Source of the DNA: Flavobacteriales bacterium UBA2306
GTDB lineage: Bacteria > Bacteroidota > Bacteroidia > Flavobacteriales > Weeksellaceae
NCBI GenBank assembly: GCA_002345565.1
Contig: DDVS01000001.1
Location: forward strand, 304,712 to 368,711
Direction of reading: 5' to 3'
Length of the DNA stretch: 64,000 nt
Under the pieces are notes generated by a model. That model saw nothing but the letters and a program-made list of their open reading frames with translations, did not search any database and was not told the DNA's origin. The translations under genes and the position numbers were made by a program. This document shows, piece after piece, positions 41,778 to 50,794 of this stretch. Numbering within the stretch: the first letter of the stretch is position 1; every line of letters starts with the position of its first letter.

Positions 41778-44210
41778 ATGCAATCAACTTATATAGAAAC
41801 CCAGCAAGTTTCCTTTTTGGATTTCAAAAATAGTGTTATTCAAGATTATCGATTAGGAAGAATTTCTCGCGAGATGTCGTATTTGGGGAGAAGAGAAGTT
41901 CTTACAGGGAAAGCAAAATTCGGAATCTTCGGAGACGGAAAAGAATTACCTCAACTGGCAATGGCGAAAGTGTTTAGAAATGGAGATTTTCGTTCCGGAT
42001 ATTATCGTGATCAGACCTTTGCTTTAGCAATTGATGCTGTTTCTATAGAAAGTTTTTTTGCACAATTGTATGCAGATACCAATGTTGAAAGAGAGCCTGC
42101 TTCGGCCGGTCGTCAAATGAATGGGCATTATGCTACAAGAAGTTTAAATCCCGATGGAAGTTGGAAAGATTTGACTTTACAAAAAAATATTTCCTCTGAT
42201 ATTTCTCCAACAGCAGGTCAAATGCCAAGATTGTTAGGATTAGCACAAGCTTCCAAAATCTATAAATCTATTAAATTTGAAGGCTCCGAAAAATTTTCAA
42301 AGGAGGGTAACGAAGTCGCTTTTGGAACTATTGGCGATGCTTCCACCGCAGAAGGTCATTTTTGGGAAACACTTAATGCGGCATGTGCATTACAAGTCCC
42401 AATGATTGTTTCTATCTGGGATGATGGTTATGGAATTTCTGTCCCAACACAAAACCAAAGAGCAAAAGCAGACCTATCTGAAATGCTTTCCGGATTTCAA
42501 AGGAATGAAGATGAAAAACAAGGCTGCGAAATTATCCAGGTGAAAGCCTGGGATTATCCTGCACTTATGGAAGCCTATGCCAGAGCAGAGCATTTTGCAA
42601 GATATGAAAGCGTTCCCGTGATAATTCACGTAACCGAAGTGACACAGCCGCAAGGCCATTCAACTTCTGGTTCGCACGAGCGTTACAAGTCCGAAGATAG
42701 ATTGAATTGGGAATCTCAGTTTGACGGCTTATTAAAATTCAGAGAATGGATTTTGGATTATAGTATTGAAATAGAAGGTCAGGAAGAATTTTTGGCTACA
42801 GCAGAGGAATTAGAACAGATTGACTCAGAAGCCAAAAAAATGGTAAAAGATGGCCAGAAAAGAGCATGGGAATTTTATCAAAAAACCATTTCTGATATCA
42901 AGAATAAAGTTCTCCCTTTAATTGAATCTCTCAAAAATCAAAATTCCGAAGTTGCTTCTTTGCTAGAGAATTTCAAAAAGATAATTTCGGTTTCCAAAAA
43001 AGATGTCTTTTCATTGGTGAGAAAATCATTGATTGCTACAAGAGTTAATCCTTCTTTTGAAAGACAACAACTTCAGAATATCTATAACGACATATTAAAA
43101 ACAGAAAAAGACAATTATTCTTCTCATTTATATTCGGAATCTGAATGGAAAGCGACCAATATTAAAGAAATTAAACCCATTTTTTCTGAAACTTCCGAAG
43201 ACGTTGATGGAAGAGTAGTGGTAAGAAATAATTTTGACAAAATCTTTCAAAAATATCCCGAAACGCTGGTTTTTGGTGAAGATGCAGGGAATATTGGAGA
43301 TGTTAACCAAGGTCTGGAAGGTCTTCAGGAAAAATATGGTGAGGTAAGAGTTGCGGACACAGGAATACGCGAAGCCACAATTCTTGGACAAGGGATTGGA
43401 CTAGCGATGCGTGGCCTTAGACCAATTGCAGAAATCCAGTATTTAGATTATATTTTATATTGTCTTCAAGGCATGAGTGATGATTTAGCAACCGTGCAAT
43501 ACAGAACAAAAGGCGGGCAAAAAGCACCTGTAATTATCAGAACAAGAGGACACAGATTAGAAGGCGTGTGGCATTCTGGATCGCCAATGGCCGGTATTCT
43601 CAATCTATCCAAAGGGATCAATATTCTTGTACCCAGAAATTTAACTAAAGCAGCCGGATTTTATAATACAATGCTCCAGAGTGATGAGCCAGCCGTAATT
43701 GTAGAATGTCTTAACGGTTATCGTTTAAAAGAAAAACAACCAGATAATTTAGGAGAATTTACAGTTCCTGTAGGGAAAATAGAAGTCACAAAAGAGGGGA
43801 AAGATGTAACTGTGGTAACCTATGGTTCCACCTGGAGAGTGGTGACAGAAGCTGCAAATGAATTAGAAAAATTAGGAATTGCTGCAGAAGTGATTGATGT
43901 ACAATCATTAATTCCATTTGATTTATCTCAGGAAATTGCTGATAGTGTAAAGAAAACCAACAGATTAGTCATCATTGATGAAGATGTAGAAGGCGGAACC
44001 TCAGCTTTTATCCTTCAGCAGATCTTGGAGAAGCAAAAAGCTTTTAAATATTTGGATTCCGATCCTTTAACCATTTCTGCAGAAAATCATAGACCTGCGT
44101 ACGCAAGTGATGGGGACTACTTTAGTAAACCATCTGTAGATGACATAGTGGAAAAAATATACGACGTTTTTAATGAATCAAATCCGGAAAAATTTCCTAA
44201 GATTTATTAA
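41778..44210 (+). CDS. 2-oxoacid dehydrogenase E1, fused alpha and beta subunits (branched-chain type)
   Basis: The 810-residue protein joins E1 alpha (residues 1 to about 390; GYYRDQTFALA, thiamine-diphosphate motif GDASTAEGHFWETLNAA, WDDGYGISVPTQ) to E1 beta (about 475-810; LVFGEDAGNIGDVNQGLEGL, TGIREATILGQGIGLAMRGLRPIAEIQ, IDEDVEGGTSAFI). The fused arrangement is typical of Bacteroidota branched-chain 2-oxoacid dehydrogenases, which make branched acyl-CoA starters for iso-fatty acids. A lipoamide dehydrogenase gene follows 520 bp downstream, but no E2 is in the window. The substrate is inferred from the family only. Confidence 0.88.
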   Translation: MQSTYIETQQVSFLDFKNSVIQDYRLGRISREMSYLGRREVLTGKAKFGIFGDGKELPQLAMAKVFRNGDFRSGYYRDQTFALAIDAVSIESFFAQLYADTNVEREPASAGRQMNGHYATRSLNPDGSWKDLTLQKNISSDISPTAGQMPRLLGLAQASKIYKSIKFEGSEKFSKEGNEVAFGTIGDASTAEGHFWETLNAACALQVPMIVSIWDDGYGISVPTQNQRAKADLSEMLSGFQRNEDEKQGCEIIQVKAWDYPALMEAYARAEHFARYESVPVIIHVTEVTQPQGHSTSGSHERYKSEDRLNWESQFDGLLKFREWILDYSIEIEGQEEFLATAEELEQIDSEAKKMVKDGQKRAWEFYQKTISDIKNKVLPLIESLKNQNSEVASLLENFKKIISVSKKDVFSLVRKSLIATRVNPSFERQQLQNIYNDILKTEKDNYSSHLYSESEWKATNIKEIKPIFSETSEDVDGRVVVRNNFDKIFQKYPETLVFGEDAGNIGDVNQGLEGLQEKYGEVRVADTGIREATILGQGIGLAMRGLRPIAEIQYLDYILYCLQGMSDDLATVQYRTKGGQKAPVIIRTRGHRLEGVWHSGSPMAGILNLSKGINILVPRNLTKAAGFYNTMLQSDEPAVIVECLNGYRLKEKQPDNLGEFTVPVGKIEVTKEGKDVTVVTYGSTWRVVTEAANELEKLGIAAEVIDVQSLIPFDLSQEIADSVKKTNRLVIIDEDVEGGTSAFILQQILEKQKAFKYLDSDPLTISAENHRPAYASDGDYFSKPSVDDIVEKIYDVFNESNPEKFPKIY

Positions 44211-44219
44211 TAATCAGAT

Positions 44220-44474
44220 TTAAAATAATCCTAGAAAACCTTTTGAAGATTCTATTTTCAAAAGGTTATTTTTTTGAAGATCTTCTACAAAAACATCTTC
44301 ATTATCAAAACGGATGCAGATGTTTTCAAAAGTCGATTTTCTATAAGCATAGCCTTCCATAAAATCCTTATTATCATTCCATTGTTGCAAATCCATCTTT
44401 CTCATCCATTTGATAAAGTGAGAGTGAGAATCTGTACGAAAACTCTTATTTCTTTTAATTAGAATATACTTCAT
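44220..44474 (-). CDS. Hypothetical small protein
   Basis: The 84-residue frame on the minus strand converges on the E1 gene with a 9-bp gap. It is charged, with many aromatic residues (SHSHFIKWMRKMDLQQWNDNKDFMEGYAY, FENICIRFDNEDVFVEDL), has no signal peptide, and matches no domain I know. The sequence looks protein-like and the gap would otherwise be unusually long, so I consider it probable. Its 3' end overlaps the E1 terminator hairpin. Confidence 0.55.
   Translation of the reverse strand: MKYILIKRNKSFRTDSHSHFIKWMRKMDLQQWNDNKDFMEGYAYRKSTFENICIRFDNEDVFVEDLQKNNLLKIESSKGFLGLF
44237..44275 (+). terminator. E1 gene terminator inside the 3' end of a convergent gene
   Basis: AACCTTTTGAA and TTCAAAAGGTT form an 11-bp perfect stem, followed by ATTTTTTT on the plus strand. 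It lies within the last codons of the minus-strand small gene. Confidence 0.75.
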
Positions 44475-44730
44475 GGCTTAAAAGTTTATAACAAAATTAT
44501 AAAATTCTATGGATTTTTTTTATTAATTTAAAATTAATTTTAAAAAATTCGTTTTTTTAAGTTTTTATCACGGTTATTTTTTTAATCAAATCCCTTTAAT
44601 TGTGTTTTAAATTGAAATTCAAGGTCTTAAAAAAATGACGATTAAATTAAATCCTGATATTACAAACTTGCTTTTTGTCATATGATGCTTCCAATAATTT
44701 TACGTAAATTCGCATCAAATTTTTAATCAA

Positions 44731-46122
44731 ATGAACTACGATATCATTGTTATAGGAAGTGGACCTGGTGGTTATGTAACTGCAATCAGAGCTGCTCAAT
44801 TGGGTTTCAAAACGGCCATTATTGAAAAGGAAAATCTTGGTGGAATTTGCCTTAACTGGGGTTGTATTCCTACAAAAGCATTATTGAAATCTGCTCATGT
44901 TTTCAATTATTTGAAACATGCTGAAGATTATGGTCTTAATAAAGTAGAAAATCCTGGATTCGATTTTTCAAAAGTTATCCAAAGAAGTAGAGGTGTGGCT
45001 TCTAAAATGAGCGGTGGAATCTCGTTCTTGATGAAGAAAAATAAAATCGACGTTATTATGGGAACGGCCAAAGTAAAAGCTGGTAAAAAAGTTTCCGTAG
45101 TAGATGCTGAAGGCAAAACTACAGAATATACAGGCGCACATATTATCCTTGCTACCGGAGCACGTTCCAGAGAATTACCAAACTTGCCTCAAGATGGTAA
45201 AAAAGTAATTGGATACAGACAAGCATTATCTCTTCCAGAGCAACCAAAATCTATGATTGTTGTAGGTTCTGGAGCTATCGGAATCGAGTTTGCTGATTTC
45301 TATAACTCAATGGGAACTAAAGTTACTGTTGTAGAGTTTTTACCCAACATTGTTCCTTTGGAGGACGAAGAAGTTTCAAAACACGTAGAGAAATCTTTGA
45401 AGAAATCTGGAATTGAAATCATGACCAATTCTTCTGTAGAATCTGTAGATACTTCTGGTGACGGTGTAAAAGCAAAAGTTAAAACAGCGAAAGGAGAAAT
45501 TACGCTTGAAGCAGATATTTTACTTTCTGCAGTTGGAATTGCGGCTAATGTAGAAGGAATTGGACTGGAAGAAGTGGGAATTAAAACAGATAAAGGCAGA
45601 GTCTTGGTTAACGAATGGTATCAGACTTCTGTTCCTGGATATTACGCCATTGGAGATATTATCCCAACTCAGGCTTTGGCACACGTGGCTTCTGCAGAAG
45701 GAATTACTTGTGTGGAGAAAATCAAAGGAATGCACGTAGAAACTATCGATTACGGAAATATCCCAGGTTGTACCTACTGCCATCCGGAAATTGCTTCTGT
45801 TGGTTTGACTGAAAAGCAGGCTAAAGAAAAAGGGTATGAACTGAAAGTGGGTAAATTCCCATTCTCGGCATCAGGAAAAGCGACGGCAAATGGTGATGTT
45901 GACGGTTTCATCAAAGTGATTTTTGATGCAAAATATGGTGAGTGGTTAGGTTGTCATATGGTTGGTGACGGTGTTACCGATATGATTGCTGAAGCGGTTG
46001 TTGCCAGAAAATTAGAAACTACTGGGCACGAAGTTCTTAAAGCAATTCACCCACATCCAACAATTTCTGAAGCAGTGATGGAAGCTGTTGCGGCGGCTTA
46101 TGGAGAAGTGATTCATATTTAA
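44731..46122 (+). CDS. lpdA: Dihydrolipoyl dehydrogenase (E3)
   Basis: The 463-residue flavoprotein has GSGPGGYVTAIRAAQ at the N-terminus, the redox disulfide C40-LNWG-C45 in GGICLNWGCIPTKAL, a second Rossmann motif GSGAIGIEFA, and the C-terminal interface with the active-site base HPHPTISEAVMEA. It reoxidises dihydrolipoamide of 2-oxoacid dehydrogenases and the glycine cleavage system. It has its own upstream region of 256 bp and ends at a strong terminator, so it is monocistronic. Confidence 0.95.
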   Translation: MNYDIIVIGSGPGGYVTAIRAAQLGFKTAIIEKENLGGICLNWGCIPTKALLKSAHVFNYLKHAEDYGLNKVENPGFDFSKVIQRSRGVASKMSGGISFLMKKNKIDVIMGTAKVKAGKKVSVVDAEGKTTEYTGAHIILATGARSRELPNLPQDGKKVIGYRQALSLPEQPKSMIVVGSGAIGIEFADFYNSMGTKVTVVEFLPNIVPLEDEEVSKHVEKSLKKSGIEIMTNSSVESVDTSGDGVKAKVKTAKGEITLEADILLSAVGIAANVEGIGLEEVGIKTDKGRVLVNEWYQTSVPGYYAIGDIIPTQALAHVASAEGITCVEKIKGMHVETIDYGNIPGCTYCHPEIASVGLTEKQAKEKGYELKVGKFPFSASGKATANGDVDGFIKVIFDAKYGEWLGCHMVGDGVTDMIAEAVVARKLETTGHEVLKAIHPHPTISEAVMEAVAAAYGEVIHI

Positions 46123-46149
46123 TGAGATTAACATAATATTCATATGATA

Positions 46150-46177
46150 AAACCACAGATTGTTCTGTGGTTTTTTT
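46150..46177 (+). terminator. Terminator after lpdA
   Basis: AAACCACAGA and TCTGTGGTTT pair around TTGT and are followed by a T run. Confidence 0.85.
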
Positions 46178-46188
46178 AATTTTACTAA

Positions 46189-46992
46189 ATGGAAGAATCG
46201 AAAATAGGATTGGTTTTATCGGGAGGTGGAACTCGTGGTTTGGCGCACGCAGGTGTTTTGAAATTTTTAAATGAAAAAAATATAAAACCAGATATTCTTT
46301 CTTGTTGCAGTGCTGGTTCAATTGTTGGGGCTTTATATGCCTTTGGGAAATCGCCGGAAGAGATTTTGGATTTTTTCAAATCTGTGTATTTTTTTAACTG
46401 GAAACATTTTACATTCAACCAGCCGGGTTTGGTTTCTTCTGCAATTTTTTCAACTTATCTCAATCCAATTTTTGAAGAGATGACTTTAGGTGATTTGAAA
46501 AAAGACGTCAGAATTGTAGCTACAGAATTGATAACGGGCCAACAAAAAGTCTTTGACAAAAACTACAAAGTGGTTGATGCAATTATAGCTTCATCTTGTA
46601 TCCCCGGTATTTCTACTCCTTATTTTATTAAAGATGAGATGTACAGCGATGGAGGTGTTTTGAATAACTTCCCGGCAGATGTTATCCATAACGAATGCGA
46701 CAAAATGATTGGCGTATATGTAACGCCGCCACAAGATGTAGAAATCAATGATTTAAAAAGCATTCGCTCTGTTACAACACGCGCTTATGAATTATTGTCT
46801 CACAGGACAGAGATTTATAAATTCGCATTCTGTGACTGGTTTATTACATCCAAAAAGCTTTCAAAATATGGAACTTTTGAAAGAAAACCTCATCGATTGG
46901 AAGAGATTTTTCAAATTGGTTATGAGGAAGCAAAAAGGACTTTCTCAGAAAATAAAGAAGATTTTACTTCAATTTTTTTAGAAAAGCTGTAA
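46189..46992 (+). CDS. Patatin-like phospholipase
   Basis: The 267-residue protein has the patatin oxyanion motif SGGGTRG (residues 11-17), the nucleophile region SCC-S41-AGS, and the DGG dyad Asp in YSDGGVLNNFP. The nucleophile elbow is normally G-x-S-x-G; here the first Gly is Cys (C-C-S-A-G). Bacterial cytoplasmic patatins hydrolyse lipid acyl esters. Its 3' end overlaps the convergent hydrolase gene by 29 bp. Confidence 0.88.
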   Translation: MEESKIGLVLSGGGTRGLAHAGVLKFLNEKNIKPDILSCCSAGSIVGALYAFGKSPEEILDFFKSVYFFNWKHFTFNQPGLVSSAIFSTYLNPIFEEMTLGDLKKDVRIVATELITGQQKVFDKNYKVVDAIIASSCIPGISTPYFIKDEMYSDGGVLNNFPADVIHNECDKMIGVYVTPPQDVEINDLKSIRSVTTRAYELLSHRTEIYKFAFCDWFITSKKLSKYGTFERKPHRLEEIFQIGYEEAKRTFSENKEDFTSIFLEKL

Positions 46993-47767
46993 CCGCCTGC
47001 CAATTTTCTTCTGAATCATCATAAAAAGCAGACAGAGCAAAAGTGCCATGATGACCTTCTGTATTGGAAGGAACATAAAAATCTTTTTTTGACGGTATGG
47101 CTTGGTAAATTTTTTCCCACGAAGCCTTTTCTTTTCTTGATGAAGATATAAAAACAGGAACTTTAATTTTTGCGGCATATTCTTCAATATTTTTACCCTC
47201 AATTTTAAAATATTCACCAGGAGAATAGGCTAATAAAGCATTAATTTCTGCCGGATGTGTTGCAGCCATATAAAATCCTAAAGCAGCAGAGTAAGAACTT
47301 CCCCAATAAATTATTTTTCTAGGTTTAATTGTTTTTTTAGCATATTGGATGGATGCTTCCAAATCCGGAATTACATCTACAAATTCTGTAGATTTACCTT
47401 CTTTAAGAGCTTCTTTATGGGTTAGATTGATGACTTGATTTACCATTTCGCCAGCTCTAAGGTCAACAGCTAAAACATTAAATCCTAAATTCACAAGCCT
47501 TGGAGCTATACTTCTAAAAGCACCTCTGCTAAAACCTGCCTGATGATAAATAATAATTAATGGGCTATGCTTCGTATTTTTTGAATAATAATCTGCATAA
47601 ACCTTTAAATTATCCTGACTCATAAAGCTTAAGGTTTGAAAGCTGTATTTTTTTCTTTCAATTATCTTTGGGTTTTGTTTTATGGTAACAGGTTTTTCTG
47701 TAGATACACAACCTGAAAATATCGCAAAAGTAATGGGTAGAAGATAAAAAATAACAGACTTTTTCAT
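46964..47767 (-). CDS. Alpha/beta-hydrolase lipoprotein
   Basis: The 267-residue protein has a lipoprotein signal with lipidation Cys20 (FSGC) and an alpha/beta-hydrolase fold: PLIIIYHQAGFSRG (HG-type oxyanion loop), GFNVLAVDLRAGE, the nucleophile segment IIYWGSSYSAALGF, VFISSSRKE, and the C-terminal His in TEGHHGTFAL. The nucleophile motif reads G-x-S-x-S rather than G-x-S-x-G. It belongs to the dienelactone-hydrolase-like group; the substrate is unknown. The last 29 bp overlap the patatin gene tail to tail. Confidence 0.82.
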   Translation of the reverse strand: MKKSVIFYLLPITFAIFSGCVSTEKPVTIKQNPKIIERKKYSFQTLSFMSQDNLKVYADYYSKNTKHSPLIIIYHQAGFSRGAFRSIAPRLVNLGFNVLAVDLRAGEMVNQVINLTHKEALKEGKSTEFVDVIPDLEASIQYAKKTIKPRKIIYWGSSYSAALGFYMAATHPAEINALLAYSPGEYFKIEGKNIEEYAAKIKVPVFISSSRKEKASWEKIYQAIPSKKDFYVPSNTEGHHGTFALSAFYDDSEENWQAVTAFLKKLK

Positions 47768-47815
47768 TGGATTATATTATTTGTAAATTTATGCAATTGA
47801 TAGTTTATCTCCATT

Positions 47816-48643
47816 TTAATTTTCTATCCTTTCACCACATATTTTACAATACCTTGCGTTTTCATCCATTTCTTGATTACCGCATCTTTTGCAGGGAGTA
47901 TTGGATTTTTGTTTACGAAATTCAGAAGTTACAATCCCTGTAGGAACGGCAATAATGCTATAACCACAGAGCATTACAATAATTGATAAGAGTTTTCCCA
48001 AAGGTGTTCCTGGAGAAATATCTCCGTAGCCTACTGTTGTAATAGTAACTACCGCCCAATAGATACTTTGCGGAATACTGCTAAATCCATTTTTACCATC
48101 TTCAACAATATACATTACAGATCCAATGATGATAATGAATATTGATATAAATAACAGGAAAATATAGATCTTTCGGGAGCTATGTTTAAGTGCAGATACA
48201 ATAAATTTACCATCATTCATATAATCTGCAAGATTAAAAATCCTAAATATTCTGAGAATTCTTAACATTCTTATGATGGCTACAAAATGCCAAATAGGGA
48301 AGAATAAGCTAAAATAAAACGGAACTATAGAGAGAAAGTCAATGATACCTAATGGGCTGAAGATATATTCTTCTCTGTCTTTGATGCATATTATTCTCAG
48401 TATATATTCTATGGTGAAGATGATCGTGATGAATAATTCCAGATAATAAAATTCTTTGTAATATTTAACTTGAAAAATGGGAATAGTTTCTATCATAATG
48501 ATGATAGTGCTAGCCAAAATCAGTATTAATAAAATAATATCAAAGTTTTTCCCTGCCTTGGTGTCAGATAAAAATATTACTTCATACACTTTTTTTCGCC
48601 AACCACTTTCCGGTATTAAATCAAATTCTGGTTTTATTTTCAT
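47816..48643 (-). CDS. Voltage-gated K+-channel-like ion transporter with C-terminal zinc ribbon
   Basis: The 275-residue protein has six membrane segments. S4 carries arginines every third residue (R125, R128, R131, R134 in RMLRILRIFRIF). The pore has the K+ selectivity filter TTVGYGD (about 202-208). After S6 a short tail holds four cysteines, C251-x-x-C254 and C266-x-x-C269, a rubredoxin-like zinc ribbon. This would make a tetrameric Kv-type channel with a cytoplasmic metal-binding knuckle, perhaps for assembly or redox/zinc sensing (inference). Confidence 0.88.
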   Translation of the reverse strand: MKIKPEFDLIPESGWRKKVYEVIFLSDTKAGKNFDIILLILILASTIIIMIETIPIFQVKYYKEFYYLELFITIIFTIEYILRIICIKDREEYIFSPLGIIDFLSIVPFYFSLFFPIWHFVAIIRMLRILRIFRIFNLADYMNDGKFIVSALKHSSRKIYIFLLFISIFIIIIGSVMYIVEDGKNGFSSIPQSIYWAVVTITTVGYGDISPGTPLGKLLSIIVMLCGYSIIAVPTGIVTSEFRKQKSNTPCKRCGNQEMDENARYCKICGERIEN

Positions 48644-48706
48644 TGTCTATTAAATAAAATATGAAGATAGTAAAATTTTAATTTTTTCACATTTAAATAA
48701 AAATTA

Positions 48707-48737
48707 GACAAAAGTCCTTTTTTTAAAGACAAAAGTC
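48707..48737. promoter_or_regulatory. Paired operator of toxin-antitoxin module 1
   Basis: Two copies of the dyad GACAAAAGTC (48707-48716 and 48728-48737) are spaced 21 bp apart, two helical turns. The second ends 1 bp before the -7 element TATATTTG at 48739-48746. Autoregulation by the antitoxin is expected. Confidence 0.75.
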
Positions 48738-48738
48738 T

Positions 48739-48746
48739 TATATTTG
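48739..48746 (+). promoter_or_regulatory. -7 element TATATTTG of toxin-antitoxin module 1
   Basis: It matches TAnnTTTG and ends 19 bp before the antitoxin ATG. Confidence 0.65.
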
Positions 48747-48765
48747 TGGGAGAAAAATTTCAAAA

Positions 48766-49224
48766 ATGAAAAAATACAAAACTTCAGATCCTACCACTGA
48801 TATGATTCAAGAACCTGCGATGGTTTATGGTTATCAAAATTTTGATGATGCTGGTGTTTTTAACTTGATAGATATTGCCAAAAAAGGTATTTCTTTCAAA
48901 CTTTTTGATGGTCTTTCAAAAAAGTTTCCTTTTACGATGCAGGATTGGGCAGATTTTCTTCATATTTCCGGAAAGACATTATCTCGCTATCAAAAAGAAG
49001 ATAAATCTTTTGATGTCTTACAATCAGAAAAAATCTTACAAATAGAAATGCTTTACAAAAGAGGAGAAGAGGTTTTTGGCTCTTCTGATAATTTGTTGAT
49101 ATGGCTGCAATCAGAGAATGTTGCTCTGGGAAAAACGAAACCTCAGGATTTGCTAGGTAGTGTTTTTGGAATTTCACTTCTTATGGATGAGCTCACGCGT
49201 ATAGAGCACGGGGTTTTAGCATAA
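48766..49224 (+). CDS. Xre/MbcA/ParS-type antitoxin (module 1)
   Basis: The 152-residue protein has an N-terminal HTH region (WADFLHISGKTLSRYQKEDKSFDVLQSEKILQI, about 65-95) and a C-terminal DUF2384 toxin-binding domain (RGEEVFGSSDNLLIWLQSENVALGKTKPQDLLGSVFGISLLMDELTRIEHGV). This is the usual partner of RES-domain toxins; the gene ends 5 bp before that toxin. It probably binds the paired GACAAAAGTC sites upstream. It is paralogous to the antitoxin at 62602. Confidence 0.9.
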   Translation: MKKYKTSDPTTDMIQEPAMVYGYQNFDDAGVFNLIDIAKKGISFKLFDGLSKKFPFTMQDWADFLHISGKTLSRYQKEDKSFDVLQSEKILQIEMLYKRGEEVFGSSDNLLIWLQSENVALGKTKPQDLLGSVFGISLLMDELTRIEHGVLA

Positions 49225-49229
49225 TTTTG

Positions 49230-49682
49230 ATGATTGTTTACAGACTTTCAAAGGAAATCTATGCCAATGATATTTCCGGGAGAGGAGCGGAAATCGCTGG
49301 TGGAAGATGGAATAGCAAGGGACAAACAGCTTTATATACAGCTCAGTCTATCGCATTATGTGTGACGGAAATTGCGGTTCATATTCCGCTTGGGATTTTA
49401 CCAAAAGATTACCGATTGGTTCATATAGAAATTCCGGATGTTGAATTCTTTGAACACAAAAGGCTTCCAAAAGATTGGAACACTTTTCCTCATCCGGACA
49501 GCACTCAGAAAATTGGAGATAAGTTCTTTAGAGAGAATAAGTTTCTATTGATGAAAGTTCCTTCTGCGGCGGTGCAAGGAGAATTTAATTATATTATTAA
49601 TCCAAGACATATTAATTTTTCTGAAGTCAAAATCAAGAAAATAGAAAAGTTTACTTTTGATGACAGGTTGTTCATCAGATAA
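49230..49682 (+). CDS. RES-domain toxin (module 1)
   Basis: I start at the ATG at 49230 (MIVYRLSKEIYAND) rather than the TTG before it; this aligns with the paralogue at 63077. The 150-residue protein shows the RES signature: Arg in GGRWNSKG, Glu in ALCVTEIAVHIP, and Ser in KVPSAAVQG. Known RES toxins (MbcT, ParT, Xre-RES) degrade NAD+ or modify it by phosphorolysis or ADP-ribosylation. The last strands (INFSEVKIKKIEKFTFDDRLF) are conserved with module 2. Confidence 0.9.
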   Translation: MIVYRLSKEIYANDISGRGAEIAGGRWNSKGQTALYTAQSIALCVTEIAVHIPLGILPKDYRLVHIEIPDVEFFEHKRLPKDWNTFPHPDSTQKIGDKFFRENKFLLMKVPSAAVQGEFNYIINPRHINFSEVKIKKIEKFTFDDRLFIR

Positions 49683-49694
49683 AAATCAAATTAA

Positions 49695-50792
49695 ATGAAA
49701 ATCAAAGAATTTATAAATGAATTTGAAAAAATAATTCCGGCAAGACAAGCGGAAGATTTTGATAATGCTGGTTTGCTTTGCGGAAATCCTGATAGAGAAA
49801 TTTCAGGAGTTTTGATTTGTCACGATGCTTTGGAATTCGTAGTTGATGAAGCTATTGAAAAGAATTTTAACTTTGTATTTTGCTTTCATCCAATTATTTT
49901 TTCGGGATTAAAATCAATTACTGGAAAAAATTATGTTGAAAGAGCAGTTCTGAAAGCTTTGGAAAATAAAATTGCCATTTATGCGATTCATACAGCATTT
50001 GATAATGATTATTTTGGTGTTAATTATAAAATCTGTGAAGTTCTTGGATTGAAGAATCAGCAAATATTAATGCCAAAACAAAATCAATTAAAAAAACTGG
50101 AAGTTTATGTTCCTGTTGATTCCGCTGAAAATTTGAAAAATGCTTTATTTGAAGCTGGAGCTGGAAATATTGGTTTTTATGATGAATGTAGTTTTTCAAT
50201 CAACGGAAACGGAACTTTTCGACCTTTGGAAGGCTCAAATCCCGTAACCGGAACTCAAAATGAAAGAGAAAACGCCAATGAAGTTCTACTTTCTGTGATT
50301 TTTGAAGATTATAAAAAACATCAGATTCTCGTTGAAATGAAACAAAATCATCCTTACGAAGAAGTGGCTTATCAATTAATTTCTCTCGAAAACGAAAATC
50401 AATATACCGGTTTGGGAAGATTCGGAGATTTGGAAACCGAAATGGATGAATTGGATTTTCTAAAATTCATTAAAGAAAAATTCAACCTTAATGTTATCAG
50501 ACACAATTCTTTAACTCAGAAAAAAATCAAAAGAGTAGGCGTTTTAGGCGGAAGTGGAGCAAGCGGAATTAAGTCTGCAATATCATTAAAATGTGATGCT
50601 TATTTGACTGGCGATGTAAAATATCACGATTTCTTTTCGGCAGAAGATAAAATGCTGATTTGCGATATTGGACATTTTGAATCAGAACAATTTGTAACTC
50701 AACAATTATTTGAAATTTTGTCCGAAAAATTCACTACATTTGCAATCGCTAAAACGACAATAAAAACAAATCCTGTTAATTATTTTATATAG
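49695..50792 (+). CDS. Nif3-like dinuclear metal-centre protein
   Basis: The 365-residue protein has the Nif3/YbgI core split by a CutA-like insert (about residues 125-235). Metal-site residues are visible in CFHPIIFSGLKS and HTAFDNDYFGVN near the N-terminus, and in GDVKYHDFFSAEDKMLICDIGHFESE near the C-terminus. The family forms toroidal hexamers with two metals per subunit; its biochemical role is unsettled. It starts 12 bp after the RES toxin but belongs functionally with the coiled-coil gene 2 bp downstream, a pairing common in bacteria. Confidence 0.9.
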   Translation: MKIKEFINEFEKIIPARQAEDFDNAGLLCGNPDREISGVLICHDALEFVVDEAIEKNFNFVFCFHPIIFSGLKSITGKNYVERAVLKALENKIAIYAIHTAFDNDYFGVNYKICEVLGLKNQQILMPKQNQLKKLEVYVPVDSAENLKNALFEAGAGNIGFYDECSFSINGNGTFRPLEGSNPVTGTQNERENANEVLLSVIFEDYKKHQILVEMKQNHPYEEVAYQLISLENENQYTGLGRFGDLETEMDELDFLKFIKEKFNLNVIRHNSLTQKKIKRVGVLGGSGASGIKSAISLKCDAYLTGDVKYHDFFSAEDKMLICDIGHFESEQFVTQQLFEILSEKFTTFAIAKTTIKTNPVNYFI

Positions 50793-50794
50793 AT

